From the IMG/VR virus record IMGVR_UViG_3300047310_000298, positions 1 through 25,887 of that record: a DNA stretch of 25,887 nt; one strand, given 5' to 3'. This DNA comes from a virus. Shown piece after piece: positions 13,096 to 19,571 of the stretch (position 1 is its first letter; each line of letters starts with the position of its first letter). The notes beneath the pieces are model-generated. The model made no database searches, had not been told where the DNA came from, and worked only from the letters and a program-made list of their open reading frames with translations. A program made the position numbers and the translations under genes.

Positions 13096-13836
13096 ATGAT
13101 CCGCAAGGGCGACAGGGTGAACATCAAGCCGCAATGGCAGGATGAGGGCGACAAGGGTTTTATCTGGGTCGCATTGAATGATGAGGAAAAGGGGCGCGTC
13201 GATATCACGCCGACAGGACCATCATGGGAAGCATGGCGTTTCCCGCCGTCCTATTGCGCCAAGGTTGAATGGCTCGAAAACATGGGGAGTGCAATGCCGG
13301 AATTTCATCCTGAATTTTCCGATTATCCGCTCGCTGATCTGCCCGCGATGCCCGAGGGGTTTTCGGATTCATCTTGGCATAATGACGTTTGCCCGAGTTA
13401 CAGAAGCGAAACACTTGGCTTGCAGATTTTCATGGATTACGTGGACAAGTCCTTGAGCGAAAGCGCGATGGGTACGCGTTTTTCAATCCATCGCGACATG
13501 CCCGATGGCTCAAGCGATGTCGTTTTTCAATCGGATGATTGGGCAGACATTGTTGAATTTGTCGAGGGTGAGAAAACCCGCGCGCCTATGCGGATTCTAT
13601 ACACCAGCGATGGCGAGGTGTCTGGCGTAATGACGCTTAATGAGCTGGTGCGGAATTTCGATTCTTCAAGCGCATGGTACGGGCCGAATGGCGAGGGCGT
13701 ACGTTACGCCGACAAGATGCAACGCCACTTGCGCGAGCGTGGCTGGTTCACGGGGCACCATGATTGCGGCGATTATCTTGTCGTTAATATCGACCTCTTT
13801 CATCTTGAATACCGCGACCCCGCGATGGACGCCTGA
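13096..13836 (+). CDS. Hypothetical two-part protein, 246 aa
   Basis: Start taken at 13096 (MIRKGDRVNIKPQWQDEGDK) because this opening matches a common small phage protein and TAGGA lies just ahead; an in-frame ATG at 13066 would sit at the transcription start and would be leaderless. Residues 1-45 form a small beta-rich module; the rest (IFMDYVDKSLSESAMGTRFS; GTRFSIHRDMPDGSS) looks like an unrelated alpha/beta domain, so this may be a fusion. Acidic overall. No catalytic motif recognised. Confidence 0.75.
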   Translation: MIRKGDRVNIKPQWQDEGDKGFIWVALNDEEKGRVDITPTGPSWEAWRFPPSYCAKVEWLENMGSAMPEFHPEFSDYPLADLPAMPEGFSDSSWHNDVCPSYRSETLGLQIFMDYVDKSLSESAMGTRFSIHRDMPDGSSDVVFQSDDWADIVEFVEGEKTRAPMRILYTSDGEVSGVMTLNELVRNFDSSSAWYGPNGEGVRYADKMQRHLRERGWFTGHHDCGDYLVVNIDLFHLEYRDPAMDA

Positions 13837-13838
13837 CC

Positions 13839-14084
13839 ATGACAAACCAAGAAATGATCGCACACTTTCAGAAACTCGCGGATATCGGCAAACCAATCAA
13901 TGACGATGATTGGGGGAGCGAGCGTCAAATCACGGCACAGAATTATTTTTTCGGGGAATTTGATATCAATTTTCCCGAATTGAATACCGCTGAATTTGAG
14001 CATTACTGTAACAAGGCGCGAACGGAAGAAATGTTCGACGAAGCGATGCGGCTTATTCGTAACAAACTCGACAAGGGGAAATGA
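13839..14084 (+). CDS. Hypothetical protein, 81 aa
   Basis: Begins MTNQEMIAHFQKLADIGKPI and is acidic with helical ends and a central aromatic stretch (NYFFGEFDINFPEL). It starts 2 bases after the previous stop and overlaps the next start (ATGA). Unknown. Confidence 0.65.
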   Translation: MTNQEMIAHFQKLADIGKPINDDDWGSERQITAQNYFFGEFDINFPELNTAEFEHYCNKARTEEMFDEAMRLIRNKLDKGK

Positions 14085-14290
14085 CAATGACGAAATCAAC
14101 TCGCTACATCGTGCGCGACAAGGCGACGAAAGGAGCGGATTTTTTAATGTGGGGCGACAATGACCCCGACGCCGCGCAAGTGACTTTGCAACAGTGCCAT
14201 GCGGACGGACTCGACGTCGAATTAGTGACAATGGCACCGGATGAAATGGACTCGCACACAAAAACACTGATTGAGGGGAAAACCAAATGA
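14081..14290 (+). CDS. Hypothetical protein, 69 aa
   Basis: Begins MTMTKSTRYIVRDKATKGAD. Short alpha/beta, acidic, no known motif. Both ends overlap neighbours by 4 bases, so it is translationally coupled. Confidence 0.65.
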   Translation: MTMTKSTRYIVRDKATKGADFLMWGDNDPDAAQVTLQQCHADGLDVELVTMAPDEMDSHTKTLIEGKTK

Positions 14291-14502
14291 GCGGCAGCAA
14301 TCTCGGAAAGAATGAAATCGATATCCTCGAAACGATTATCGACAAACGGGGAATCGATCAGGTGTTAATCGCGCTGTCTGAATTGTGCGGGGCAAAGGCT
14401 GAGCACATTCTCGCAAACTGGCAGGATCGAATCCTTGCGAAGCGATGGGCAACCGTCGAGGGCGCAATCGGTTGCGCCGTTCCACATGCAACAGGACTCT
14501 AG
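14287..14502 (+). CDS. Hypothetical protein, 71 aa
   Basis: Begins MSGSNLGKNEIDILETIIDK; mostly helical, including LIALSELCGAKAEHILANW. RBS GAGGGGAAA. Unknown role. Confidence 0.65.
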   Translation: MSGSNLGKNEIDILETIIDKRGIDQVLIALSELCGAKAEHILANWQDRILAKRWATVEGAIGCAVPHATGL

Positions 14503-14504
14503 CC

Positions 14505-14687
14505 ATGATCACAAACGAAAAAGATTTACGCCGCGCATTTTGGGAAAGTCACCCGAATGCGAGTAAGCGTACATTGCGCGATGGCGATTACGTCACCGAT
14601 ACGCGTATCGCCTTTGTCGAGTACGTCGACGCGCTGGCGCGTGATGGCGTGATTACCGAGGAACTGGCGCAACGGGTGACGTTATGA
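14505..14687 (+). CDS. Hypothetical protein, 60 aa
   Basis: Start at ATG 14505, 2 bases after the upstream stop; an earlier in-frame ATG lies inside that gene and was not used. Begins MITNEKDLRRAFWESHPNAS; helical, with a D-Y-V-T-D-T-R-I-A-F-V-E-Y-V-D-A-L segment. Overlaps the next start by 4 bases. Confidence 0.65.
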   Translation: MITNEKDLRRAFWESHPNASKRTLRDGDYVTDTRIAFVEYVDALARDGVITEELAQRVTL

Positions 14688-14926
14688 AATTCCGCGAATT
14701 GAAAATCGGGGACCGATTCGATTTTGTCAGTCCTAATCGAATGCTCAACAGTTATTTTGAGCGATGCGTGAAACGATCCGCGCAAACTTACACCGCTGAA
14801 AATGCCGACTCGCAAGTTGTCATGCGAGTCGGTTCAATCAACGTTGAGGTTTATCACGTCGAGACGCCCGAGGATCGCGAGGCGCGCACGGCGATTCATT
14901 GTGAACAAGATGAGCCAAACCGATGA
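14684..14926 (+). CDS. Hypothetical beta-rich protein, 80 aa
   Basis: Begins MKFRELKIGDRFDFVSPNRM, a small beta-barrel-like opening (KIGDRFDFV), and continues with a basic strand (YFERCVKRSAQTYTAEN) and an acidic tail. ATGA couplings on both sides. Unknown. Confidence 0.65.
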   Translation: MKFRELKIGDRFDFVSPNRMLNSYFERCVKRSAQTYTAENADSQVVMRVGSINVEVYHVETPEDREARTAIHCEQDEPNR

Positions 14927-15150
14927 GAAACTTTCTTCGCAATCTTTACGAGACGTTCGCTTGCATTGGGATCGTGTTCGCTGCTGCCGTGTTTGTCTGC
15001 AATGCGCCGACTCCTGCCGCTTTGTGGGAATGGGTCATTAGGACGATAGCAGTGCCGTTTGTGCTGGCCTCATCCGATCCGTTGACAGCTTGCGTGCTGG
15101 TCATTGGATTGATCAGCGCGCCAGTGCTTTTGTGGGCGCATATTGAGTGA
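14923..15150 (+). CDS. Small membrane protein, two transmembrane segments
   Basis: 75 aa. TM1 is about residues 12-27 (FACIGIVFAAAVFVCN) and TM2 about 55-72 (LTACVLVIGLISAPVLLW), with a weakly hydrophobic middle. It ends the third small-gene unit. A holin-like or superinfection-exclusion function fits the shape, but it is far from the peptidase gene and nothing shows which. Confidence 0.7.
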   Translation: MRNFLRNLYETFACIGIVFAAAVFVCNAPTPAALWEWVIRTIAVPFVLASSDPLTACVLVIGLISAPVLLWAHIE

Positions 15151-15253
15151 AAAGTGGCCGGTAATGTTACGCCGGCGGACCTGGTAAATTCGTAATAAAA
15201 TTGCGTATCATTGACATTCCCGCGCAAATCGACGTCAGATAGGTAATTGAGAG

Positions 15254-15282
15254 AATCCGGTTAAGTGGCCGGATTTTTCTTT
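15254..15282 (+). terminator. Terminator closing the early/middle genes
   Basis: AATCCGG (15254-15260) pairs with CCGGATT (15269-15275), loop of 8, followed by TTTTCTTT. It lies about 100 bp after the membrane-protein stop. Confidence 0.75.
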
Positions 15283-15462
15283 GGGCGGTTTCAATCCCGT
15301 ACCACTGCAAACGTCCACGCCCCCGCAAACACCCTCGCGCGGAATATAATCCGGCCAACGTTCGATGCTCGCGCGCTGTCATGCCCGCGCGCTAGCAAGT
15401 AATGTGCCGCACGATACGCGTCCTACAATTCCAGAATGCGGGAACACATGACGTGTTACCGT

Positions 15463-15502
15463 GCTCGTACGCTCGTACGCTCGTACGCTCGTACGCTCGT
15501 AC
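15463..15502. repeat. Five tandem GCTCGTAC octamers
   Basis: Perfect head-to-tail copies at 15463, 15471, 15479, 15487 and 15495, with a sixth at 15526-15533. Each junction creates CGTACG, so the block is also a string of 6-bp palindromes. Confidence 0.9.
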
Positions 15503-15620
15503 CTAGTACGCGCGCACGCGTGCCAGCTCGTACGCGTCGCACGCTAGGATGATAGTCCGCTAGGATTATTTTCGTTTGCGGTTTGCGCGCGTGATCGAAT
15601 CGTCGCCGGGAAATTCGCGA

Positions 15621-15688
15621 GGGGGTGGGGTATGTCCCCTTTTATGTGGGACTCCGTGGCTGGTCGGATGGAACCTTACCCCGCCCCC
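15621..15688. repeat. Long inverted repeat 90 bp before the small terminase gene
   Basis: GGGGGTGGGGTA (15621-15632) pairs with TACCCCGCCCCC (15677-15688), 12 pairs including one G-T, around 44 bases that contain a smaller TCCC/GGGA stem. No T tract. It could be a packaging signal, a late-mRNA leader structure or a cruciform. Confidence 0.6.
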
Positions 15689-15776
15689 GCCAACCGCCGA
15701 AAAACATTTCGGATATCGCCTAAGGGTCGCCCGCTCCAAAAATCTACTGCCCGCATAAAACATTCGGAGATATCCT

Positions 15777-16142
15777 ATGGCCTACAAGAAGGGTCAGTCC
15801 GGCAACCCGTTGGGTCGCATCATCACCGAGCGGCCTTTTGCCGACGCGCTGCGTATGGAGATCGCTGCCGCCGGCGGCGACTTCAAGCAACTGCGCGAGA
15901 TCGCCAAGAACCTCATCAGGCTTTGCACGGTCAAGTCGCGCCATGCGTTACCGGCGATTGTCGCGCTGGCCGACAGGCTTGACGGGCGCCCCGCGCAAAC
16001 TTCTTCGGTCACGGTGACAAAACATGACGCTTCCGATTGGACGCGGGAAGAACTGGAAGGTCTCATCCGTAACGCCATTGCAAGCGGCGCAGGAATTGCT
16101 GCAGCGCAAGACGGCGAACGAGAGCCTGATTCCGTTCACTGA
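15777..16142 (+). CDS. terS: Small terminase subunit candidate (DUF5681-like)
   Basis: 121 aa. It starts MAYKKGQSGNPLGRIITERP; the KGQSGNPxGR box is the signature of the DUF5681 N-terminal region found in proteins beside large terminases. The centre (LREIAKNLIRLC; ALPAIVALADRLDGRP) is helical, as in DNA-recognition subunits, and residues ~90-105 (DWTREELEGLIRNA) form a further helix. It would recognise the packaging site. Its 3' end overlaps the large subunit by 119 bases in another frame. The subunit role is inferred from position and box. Confidence 0.75.
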   Translation: MAYKKGQSGNPLGRIITERPFADALRMEIAAAGGDFKQLREIAKNLIRLCTVKSRHALPAIVALADRLDGRPAQTSSVTVTKHDASDWTREELEGLIRNAIASGAGIAAAQDGEREPDSVH

Positions 16143-17514
16143 ATACACCTTCGAGCGCTACCGCACGGCGGAGCATCATCGCCTGATCGCGGCCAAACTC
16201 GAGCAGGTCGAGCGCCGCGAGATCGACCGGCTGATGCTGCTGGTGCCGCCGCGGCACGGCAAGTCGGAACTGGCGTCGCACAGGTTCCCCGCCTGGTATC
16301 TCGGACGCCAGCCGGATCAGCAGTTTATATCGGTGTCCGCGACCGAGAGCCTGGCGTCCGACTTCGGCCGCGCCGTGAGGAACACGATCAACAGTTCCGA
16401 GTACCGCGCCATCTTCGAGACGACGACGCTGGCGGAGGATTCACAGGCGAAAGGCAAATGGCATACGAGCGGCGGCGGAATTTACTACGCACTCGGGATC
16501 GGCGGTTCCATCATGGGCCGCGGCGGCGACTGTATCCTGATCGACGATCCCTACGCCACGATGGCCGACGCAGAGTCGGAGCTGACGCGCAAGAACGTGT
16601 GGGATTGGTACACCGGCACGGCTTATAACCGCCTGATGCCGGGAGGGCGCATCGTCATTATCAATCACCGCATGCACGAGGATGATTTGTGCGGGCGGAT
16701 TTTGGCGCAACAGGCCGCGGGCGGCGACAGGTTCGAGGTGGTTGAATTACCGGCGATCAACGGGCAGGGCGAGGCTTTGTGGCCGGACGCCTATCCGCTC
16801 GAGACGCTCGAGCGGATCCGCAGGAACACGCAACCGCGCTTCTGGTCTGCGCTTTACATGCAGAACCCGACGCCGGATGACGGCACGTTTTTCAAGTCCG
16901 AGTGGTTGCGGCCGTACGATCTGCCGCCCGATCGCAAGACGTTGAGGGTTTACGGCGGTAGCGATTATGCCGTGACGGCGGACGGCGGCGACTACACGGT
17001 TCATGCCGTGGTGGGGCTCGACCCCGACGGCAAGATGTACCTGCTCGATATCTGGCGCAAGCAGACGGCGTCGGATGAATGGGTCGAAGCCTTCTGCGAT
17101 CTGGTCTTGAAGTGGAAGCCCTTGGGCTGGGCGGAGGAACAGGGACAAATTCGTTCCGGTATCGGGCCGTTCCTGGAACGGCGCCAGCGCGAGCGGCACG
17201 CTTATTGTTTCCGTGAGCAGTTTCCCACCCGCGGCGACAAGGGCGTGCGGGCGCAGTCGATCAGAGGCCGCATGGCATTGGACGGGCTCTACGTTCCCGA
17301 ATACGCCAAATGGTATCCGGCTTTCAGAAGTGAGCTGTTGGCATTTGACGCCGGGAAATATGACGATCAGGTCGATGCCATCGGGCTGGTCGGGCAATTG
17401 CTCGATCGCATGACCGGGGGGGTTAGACCCAAACCCGTCGCCAATGCCCCGATCGAGTTTTCGCACTACAAGACCATGAAAACCGGCACCGACGACGGCT
17501 TCAAGGCGTGGTGA
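16024..17514 (+). CDS. terL: Terminase large subunit (ATPase-nuclease)
   Basis: 496 aa. Packaging motor and headful/cos nuclease. The ATPase domain shows Walker A VPPRHGKS (74-81), Walker B CILIDDPY (170-177) and a coupling-motif-like INHRMHEDD (213-221). The RNase H-fold nuclease domain begins at ~309 with GGSDYA (Asp314), a second acidic region TADGGDYT (318-325) and the third, YDDQVDA (446-452). The ATG at 16024 lies well inside terS; a TTG at 16078 would give a more typical N-terminus (LQAAQELL), so the true start is uncertain and the overlap may be shorter. Confidence 0.95.
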   Translation: MTLPIGRGKNWKVSSVTPLQAAQELLQRKTANESLIPFTEYTFERYRTAEHHRLIAAKLEQVERREIDRLMLLVPPRHGKSELASHRFPAWYLGRQPDQQFISVSATESLASDFGRAVRNTINSSEYRAIFETTTLAEDSQAKGKWHTSGGGIYYALGIGGSIMGRGGDCILIDDPYATMADAESELTRKNVWDWYTGTAYNRLMPGGRIVIINHRMHEDDLCGRILAQQAAGGDRFEVVELPAINGQGEALWPDAYPLETLERIRRNTQPRFWSALYMQNPTPDDGTFFKSEWLRPYDLPPDRKTLRVYGGSDYAVTADGGDYTVHAVVGLDPDGKMYLLDIWRKQTASDEWVEAFCDLVLKWKPLGWAEEQGQIRSGIGPFLERRQRERHAYCFREQFPTRGDKGVRAQSIRGRMALDGLYVPEYAKWYPAFRSELLAFDAGKYDDQVDAIGLVGQLLDRMTGGVRPKPVANAPIEFSHYKTMKTGTDDGFKAW

Positions 17515-17515
17515 C

Positions 17516-17776
17516 ATGGCGAAAGATGCTTACGATCGAACCGCTGATTTAGTTCAGGACGCGCTGATCGATGGCGTGCTCAATGCCGCGCGTGAGGGCG
17601 TTGCCGATATCGTCAAGGAATATTCTGACGAAAAAACCAAAATGGCAAAGATCGTGAAGGTGCGTGACGCTGCCGCGCGCTTTATGTTTTTGATCGAGGG
17701 TATGATGGCGGATTTTGACAGCGAAGAGGTCGACGATGCCAGCGCCGATAACGAGCACGATCCCGCCAAGTCATAA
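17516..17776 (+). CDS. Hypothetical helical protein, 86 aa
   Basis: Begins one base after the terL stop: MAKDAYDRTADLVQDALIDG. All-helical, with amphipathic stretches (REGVADIVKEYSDEKTKMAK) and an acidic C-terminal tail. Location after terL suggests a minor head or packaging factor; not recognised. Confidence 0.7.
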   Translation: MAKDAYDRTADLVQDALIDGVLNAAREGVADIVKEYSDEKTKMAKIVKVRDAAARFMFLIEGMMADFDSEEVDDASADNEHDPAKS

Positions 17777-17822
17777 AGATTACGGTTGGGTCAACGGCAA
17801 GCCAGCGGGCAAAGGACGATAG
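17736..17822 (+). CDS. Possible 28-aa microprotein
   Basis: A short frame overlapping the previous gene's end by 41 bases, with a C-terminal HKDYGWVNGKPAGKGR that looks non-random. No RBS is obvious. It could be a chance frame. Confidence 0.25.
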   Translation: MPAPITSTIPPSHKDYGWVNGKPAGKGR

Positions 17823-17847
17823 TTTTCACAAACTTAAGGGAGTTTGT

Positions 17848-18396
17848 ATGAGACGATGGCAAGCAATTGCCGTTGCGATCATGGCGGTTACTGTGTTCGC
17901 AACGTCGCAAGTGAGTGCAAGAGTTCACCATCGCAATACCGTTGCCGATGGCAACGGCAATGTCGTTTCACATAAAACAGGTGCCAGCGCCCGCGTTGGC
18001 GTCGAGTTCGCCGCAAAGTTTCAGGGCTACGTCGACGCCATTGAGGCGACCGGGGCCACGGTTTATTTCATGGGCGGGATCAGGCGAGGCCATTGCTCAA
18101 ATTCTTCTTTGCATCCGTGCGGTAAGGCGCTTGATGTTTGCCAAACGGGCAGGGGGCGCGTCAGCGCGAAATGCCATTTACCGGATCGCTCGACATTAGC
18201 GCGGATTGCCGAGGCGCATGGGCTGTTCGAGGGCGGGCAATGGTGTCATTCGGATTTTGGTCACGCCCAGGTTGGCGTTACGGCGGAAGCGTGCGGCAAT
18301 AAGGGCTCGACCATGACGGCCAGCGCAAGAACAAGGCGCAATGAGGTAACGGCTTACGCCGATCCGATGTTTGCCGAGCGGCTGAACGTGCATTGA
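17848..18396 (+). CDS. Exported M15-type peptidase, probable endolysin
   Basis: 182 aa. An N-terminal hydrophobic segment (residues ~5-20) with a signal-peptidase-like VSA site at ~24 marks it as exported. The catalytic region matches the M15/VanY zinc peptidase pattern: SLHPCGKALDV (87-97, His89 and Asp96 as ligands) and WCHSDFGHAQV (132-142, with Asp136 and His139 in the general-base/ligand part). Such enzymes cut peptidoglycan stem peptides or crossbridges. Five cysteines (Cys83, 91, 98, 109, 133, plus 149) suggest disulfides in the periplasm. Unlike cytoplasmic endolysins, it carries its own export signal, so a signal-arrest or Sec-released lysis mode is likely. Good RBS (AAGGGAG). It is followed by microproteins at once. 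Confidence 0.8.
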   Translation: MRRWQAIAVAIMAVTVFATSQVSARVHHRNTVADGNGNVVSHKTGASARVGVEFAAKFQGYVDAIEATGATVYFMGGIRRGHCSNSSLHPCGKALDVCQTGRGRVSAKCHLPDRSTLARIAEAHGLFEGGQWCHSDFGHAQVGVTAEACGNKGSTMTASARTRRNEVTAYADPMFAERLNVH

Positions 18397-18485
18397 TGAC
18401 TTTCGAGAGTGAGGATCTGTGGGCAATCGCGGTGATCTTGATCGCGATCGTGGTGCTGATCATCTTGTTTATCATTAACCCCTGA
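18396..18485 (+). CDS. 29-aa single-pass membrane microprotein
   Basis: ATG overlaps the peptidase stop (TGATG). The sequence is MTFESEDLWAIAVI then an unbroken Ile/Leu/Val helix to residue 27. A short acidic N-terminus and a hydrophobic span fill the whole chain. Placed in the lysis cassette, it could be a pinholin or a spanin-like helper; inferred only. Confidence 0.6.
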   Translation: MTFESEDLWAIAVILIAIVVLIILFIINP

Positions 18486-18496
18486 GGAGAAAGACG

Positions 18497-18559
18497 ATGG
18501 GCAAAGTGAAAAAAGGCGGCAAGGGCGGGCGCAAGGGCGGCAAGGACAAGGACGATTGA
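18497..18559 (+). CDS. 20-aa Lys/Gly-rich microprotein
   Basis: MGKVKKGGKGGRKGGKDKDD. A strong RBS (GAGGAGA, overlapping the previous stop) is well spaced from the ATG, which is unusual for a chance frame. The basic repeat K-x-G-G-K-G-G-R ends in an acidic tail. It may bind nucleic acid or polyanion; function unknown. Confidence 0.5.
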   Translation: MGKVKKGGKGGRKGGKDKDD

Positions 18560-18635
18560 CGGCACCTTCCTACCGCCGCGTGGCAGCGGTTAAGGACTAT
18601 AACGGGCCGGGGCTGGTACCGATGAGGTGCCGGTT

Positions 18636-18722
18636 ATGGAGTCCAGATTTTCTCGCGGCATTGAGACGGCGTTTTTGATCGAGGCGCTGATCGTGTGCCT
18701 GATCCTAGCCGTGATCTTTTAA
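18636..18722 (+). CDS. 28-aa single-pass membrane microprotein
   Basis: Begins MESRFSRGIETAFLIEALIV and ends in the hydrophobic helix ALIVCLILAVIF. RBS GAGGTG lies seven bases ahead. Second small membrane protein of the lysis cassette; separated from the first by the Lys/Gly-rich microprotein. Partnering of the two is speculative. Confidence 0.5.
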   Translation: MESRFSRGIETAFLIEALIVCLILAVIF

Positions 18723-18761
18723 TCTCAAACCAAATCTACTCAAACAATGTGAGGCAATTCT

Positions 18762-19424
18762 ATGCGTAAAGCAGCAATGCTGGCCGGGGCATTTCTTTTG
18801 TGCGCTGGCGCAGCCAGGGCCGATCAATTCGACTACGGCAGTTTCGGCCAGATCAACGGCCAGAATATCACCATCACGTCACCGACAAGTATCGGTGTCA
18901 GCGCTGGCATGATCGTCCTCAACGGTACGGGACCGAATGCCGGTCAGACGTTGGACGCCTGGTGCGTCGACTTGTTTGATCATCTGCAAGCCAACGCGAT
19001 CTACAATATCGTGCCGCTCACCACCGCGGGCGTCGGCTTTCCCAATCCAATCCTGACCAACCAGCAAATTGCCGAGCTCGGATCCTTGATGATCCACGGC
19101 ACCTCGAGCACGCTTGGCAATACCTTTGGCCTCGACGGCTCGGCCGCGTTCCAGCTCGCGATCTGGAACGTCGAATACCAGGGCACGCTTTTGGATAACG
19201 CGTCTGGTGCATTGGCAACGCTGGTTGCGGCGCTTGTCGCCAACGTACAGCCGGGCGGGATCTGGGATTGTCCCGGTTGCTCGGTTGAATTGCTGGACGC
19301 GCCCGCACAAAATCAAATCCTGGCGTTTGGCGTCGATACAACGCCATTGCCGGGAGCGGTTTGGCTGTTCGCGGGCGGGCTCGGGCTGCTTGGCGTGTTC
19401 GGACGCAAACGAAAACTGGCATAG
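18762..19424 (+). CDS. Exported PEP-CTERM-like surface protein (probable moron)
   Basis: 220 aa. The N-terminal signal peptide (MRKAAMLAGAFLLCAGAARA, cut after ~20) and the C-terminus (TPLPGAVWLFAGGLGLLGVF, then GRKRKLA) have the three-part layout of PEP-CTERM/VPLPA-type sorting signals: proline motif, transmembrane helix, basic tail. In bacteria such proteins are processed by an exosortase and displayed or shed at the surface. The middle region is Gly/Asn/Thr rich, low in charge, with WCVDL and a CPGC pair, and may be beta-rich. It has its own RBS (GTGAGG) and interrupts the lysis-to-portal interval. It is not a recognised virion gene, so a host-altering cargo gene is likely. No exosortase is encoded here. 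Confidence 0.75.
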   Translation: MRKAAMLAGAFLLCAGAARADQFDYGSFGQINGQNITITSPTSIGVSAGMIVLNGTGPNAGQTLDAWCVDLFDHLQANAIYNIVPLTTAGVGFPNPILTNQQIAELGSLMIHGTSSTLGNTFGLDGSAAFQLAIWNVEYQGTLLDNASGALATLVAALVANVQPGGIWDCPGCSVELLDAPAQNQILAFGVDTTPLPGAVWLFAGGLGLLGVFGRKRKLA

Positions 19425-19571
19425 CGGGATTTTCGAGACAACCCCTCACCCCTCCCGCTGTCCGTCGCTTGTCTCCGCGGGTGTCATCCTCCCAAAGGCA
19501 CTCCCAAGGGAAGTTGGCGTCACAGCCCGCGGGGCAGGCGGCGGTTAAACATTTCTCGAGCGGACAAAAAA

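Larger units (their letters stand above)
15283..15776. other. Gene-free stretch before the terminase genes
   Basis: No credible gene on either strand. The short frames present have no RBS, odd Arg/Gly/Pro-rich composition and no neighbours in phase. The stretch is rich in CTAG, GTAC and CGCG words, and holds tandem octamers, a long dyad and a GCTAGGAT pair (15543 and 15559). The position between early and late genes, immediately before the small terminase, is where a cos or pac site and a late promoter are expected; no clear late promoter was found. Confidence 0.5.

Noticed and set aside
13800-14345. Minus-strand 181-codon frame
   Set aside because: Opposite three coupled plus-strand genes with good starts; composition is a shadow.
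15211-15240. Late promoter at TTGACA 15211
   Set aside because: No acceptable -10 at 16-18 bp, and a terminator follows within 40 bp.
15285-15312. tRNA T-arm-like string (GGTTTCAATCCC) near 15290
   Set aside because: No matching acceptor, D or anticodon stems upstream.
15463-15533. CRISPR array
   Set aside because: The repeats are 8 bp and contiguous without spacers; it is a tandem repeat.
15566-15763. Minus-strand 65-codon frame and plus-strand frames before terS
   Set aside because: No RBS and no operon context; they cross the long dyad region. Left as non-coding.
19425-19571. A gene or terminator between the PEP-CTERM-like gene and the portal
   Set aside because: No frame with RBS and no hairpin with a T tract could be supported; 147 bp remain unexplained.
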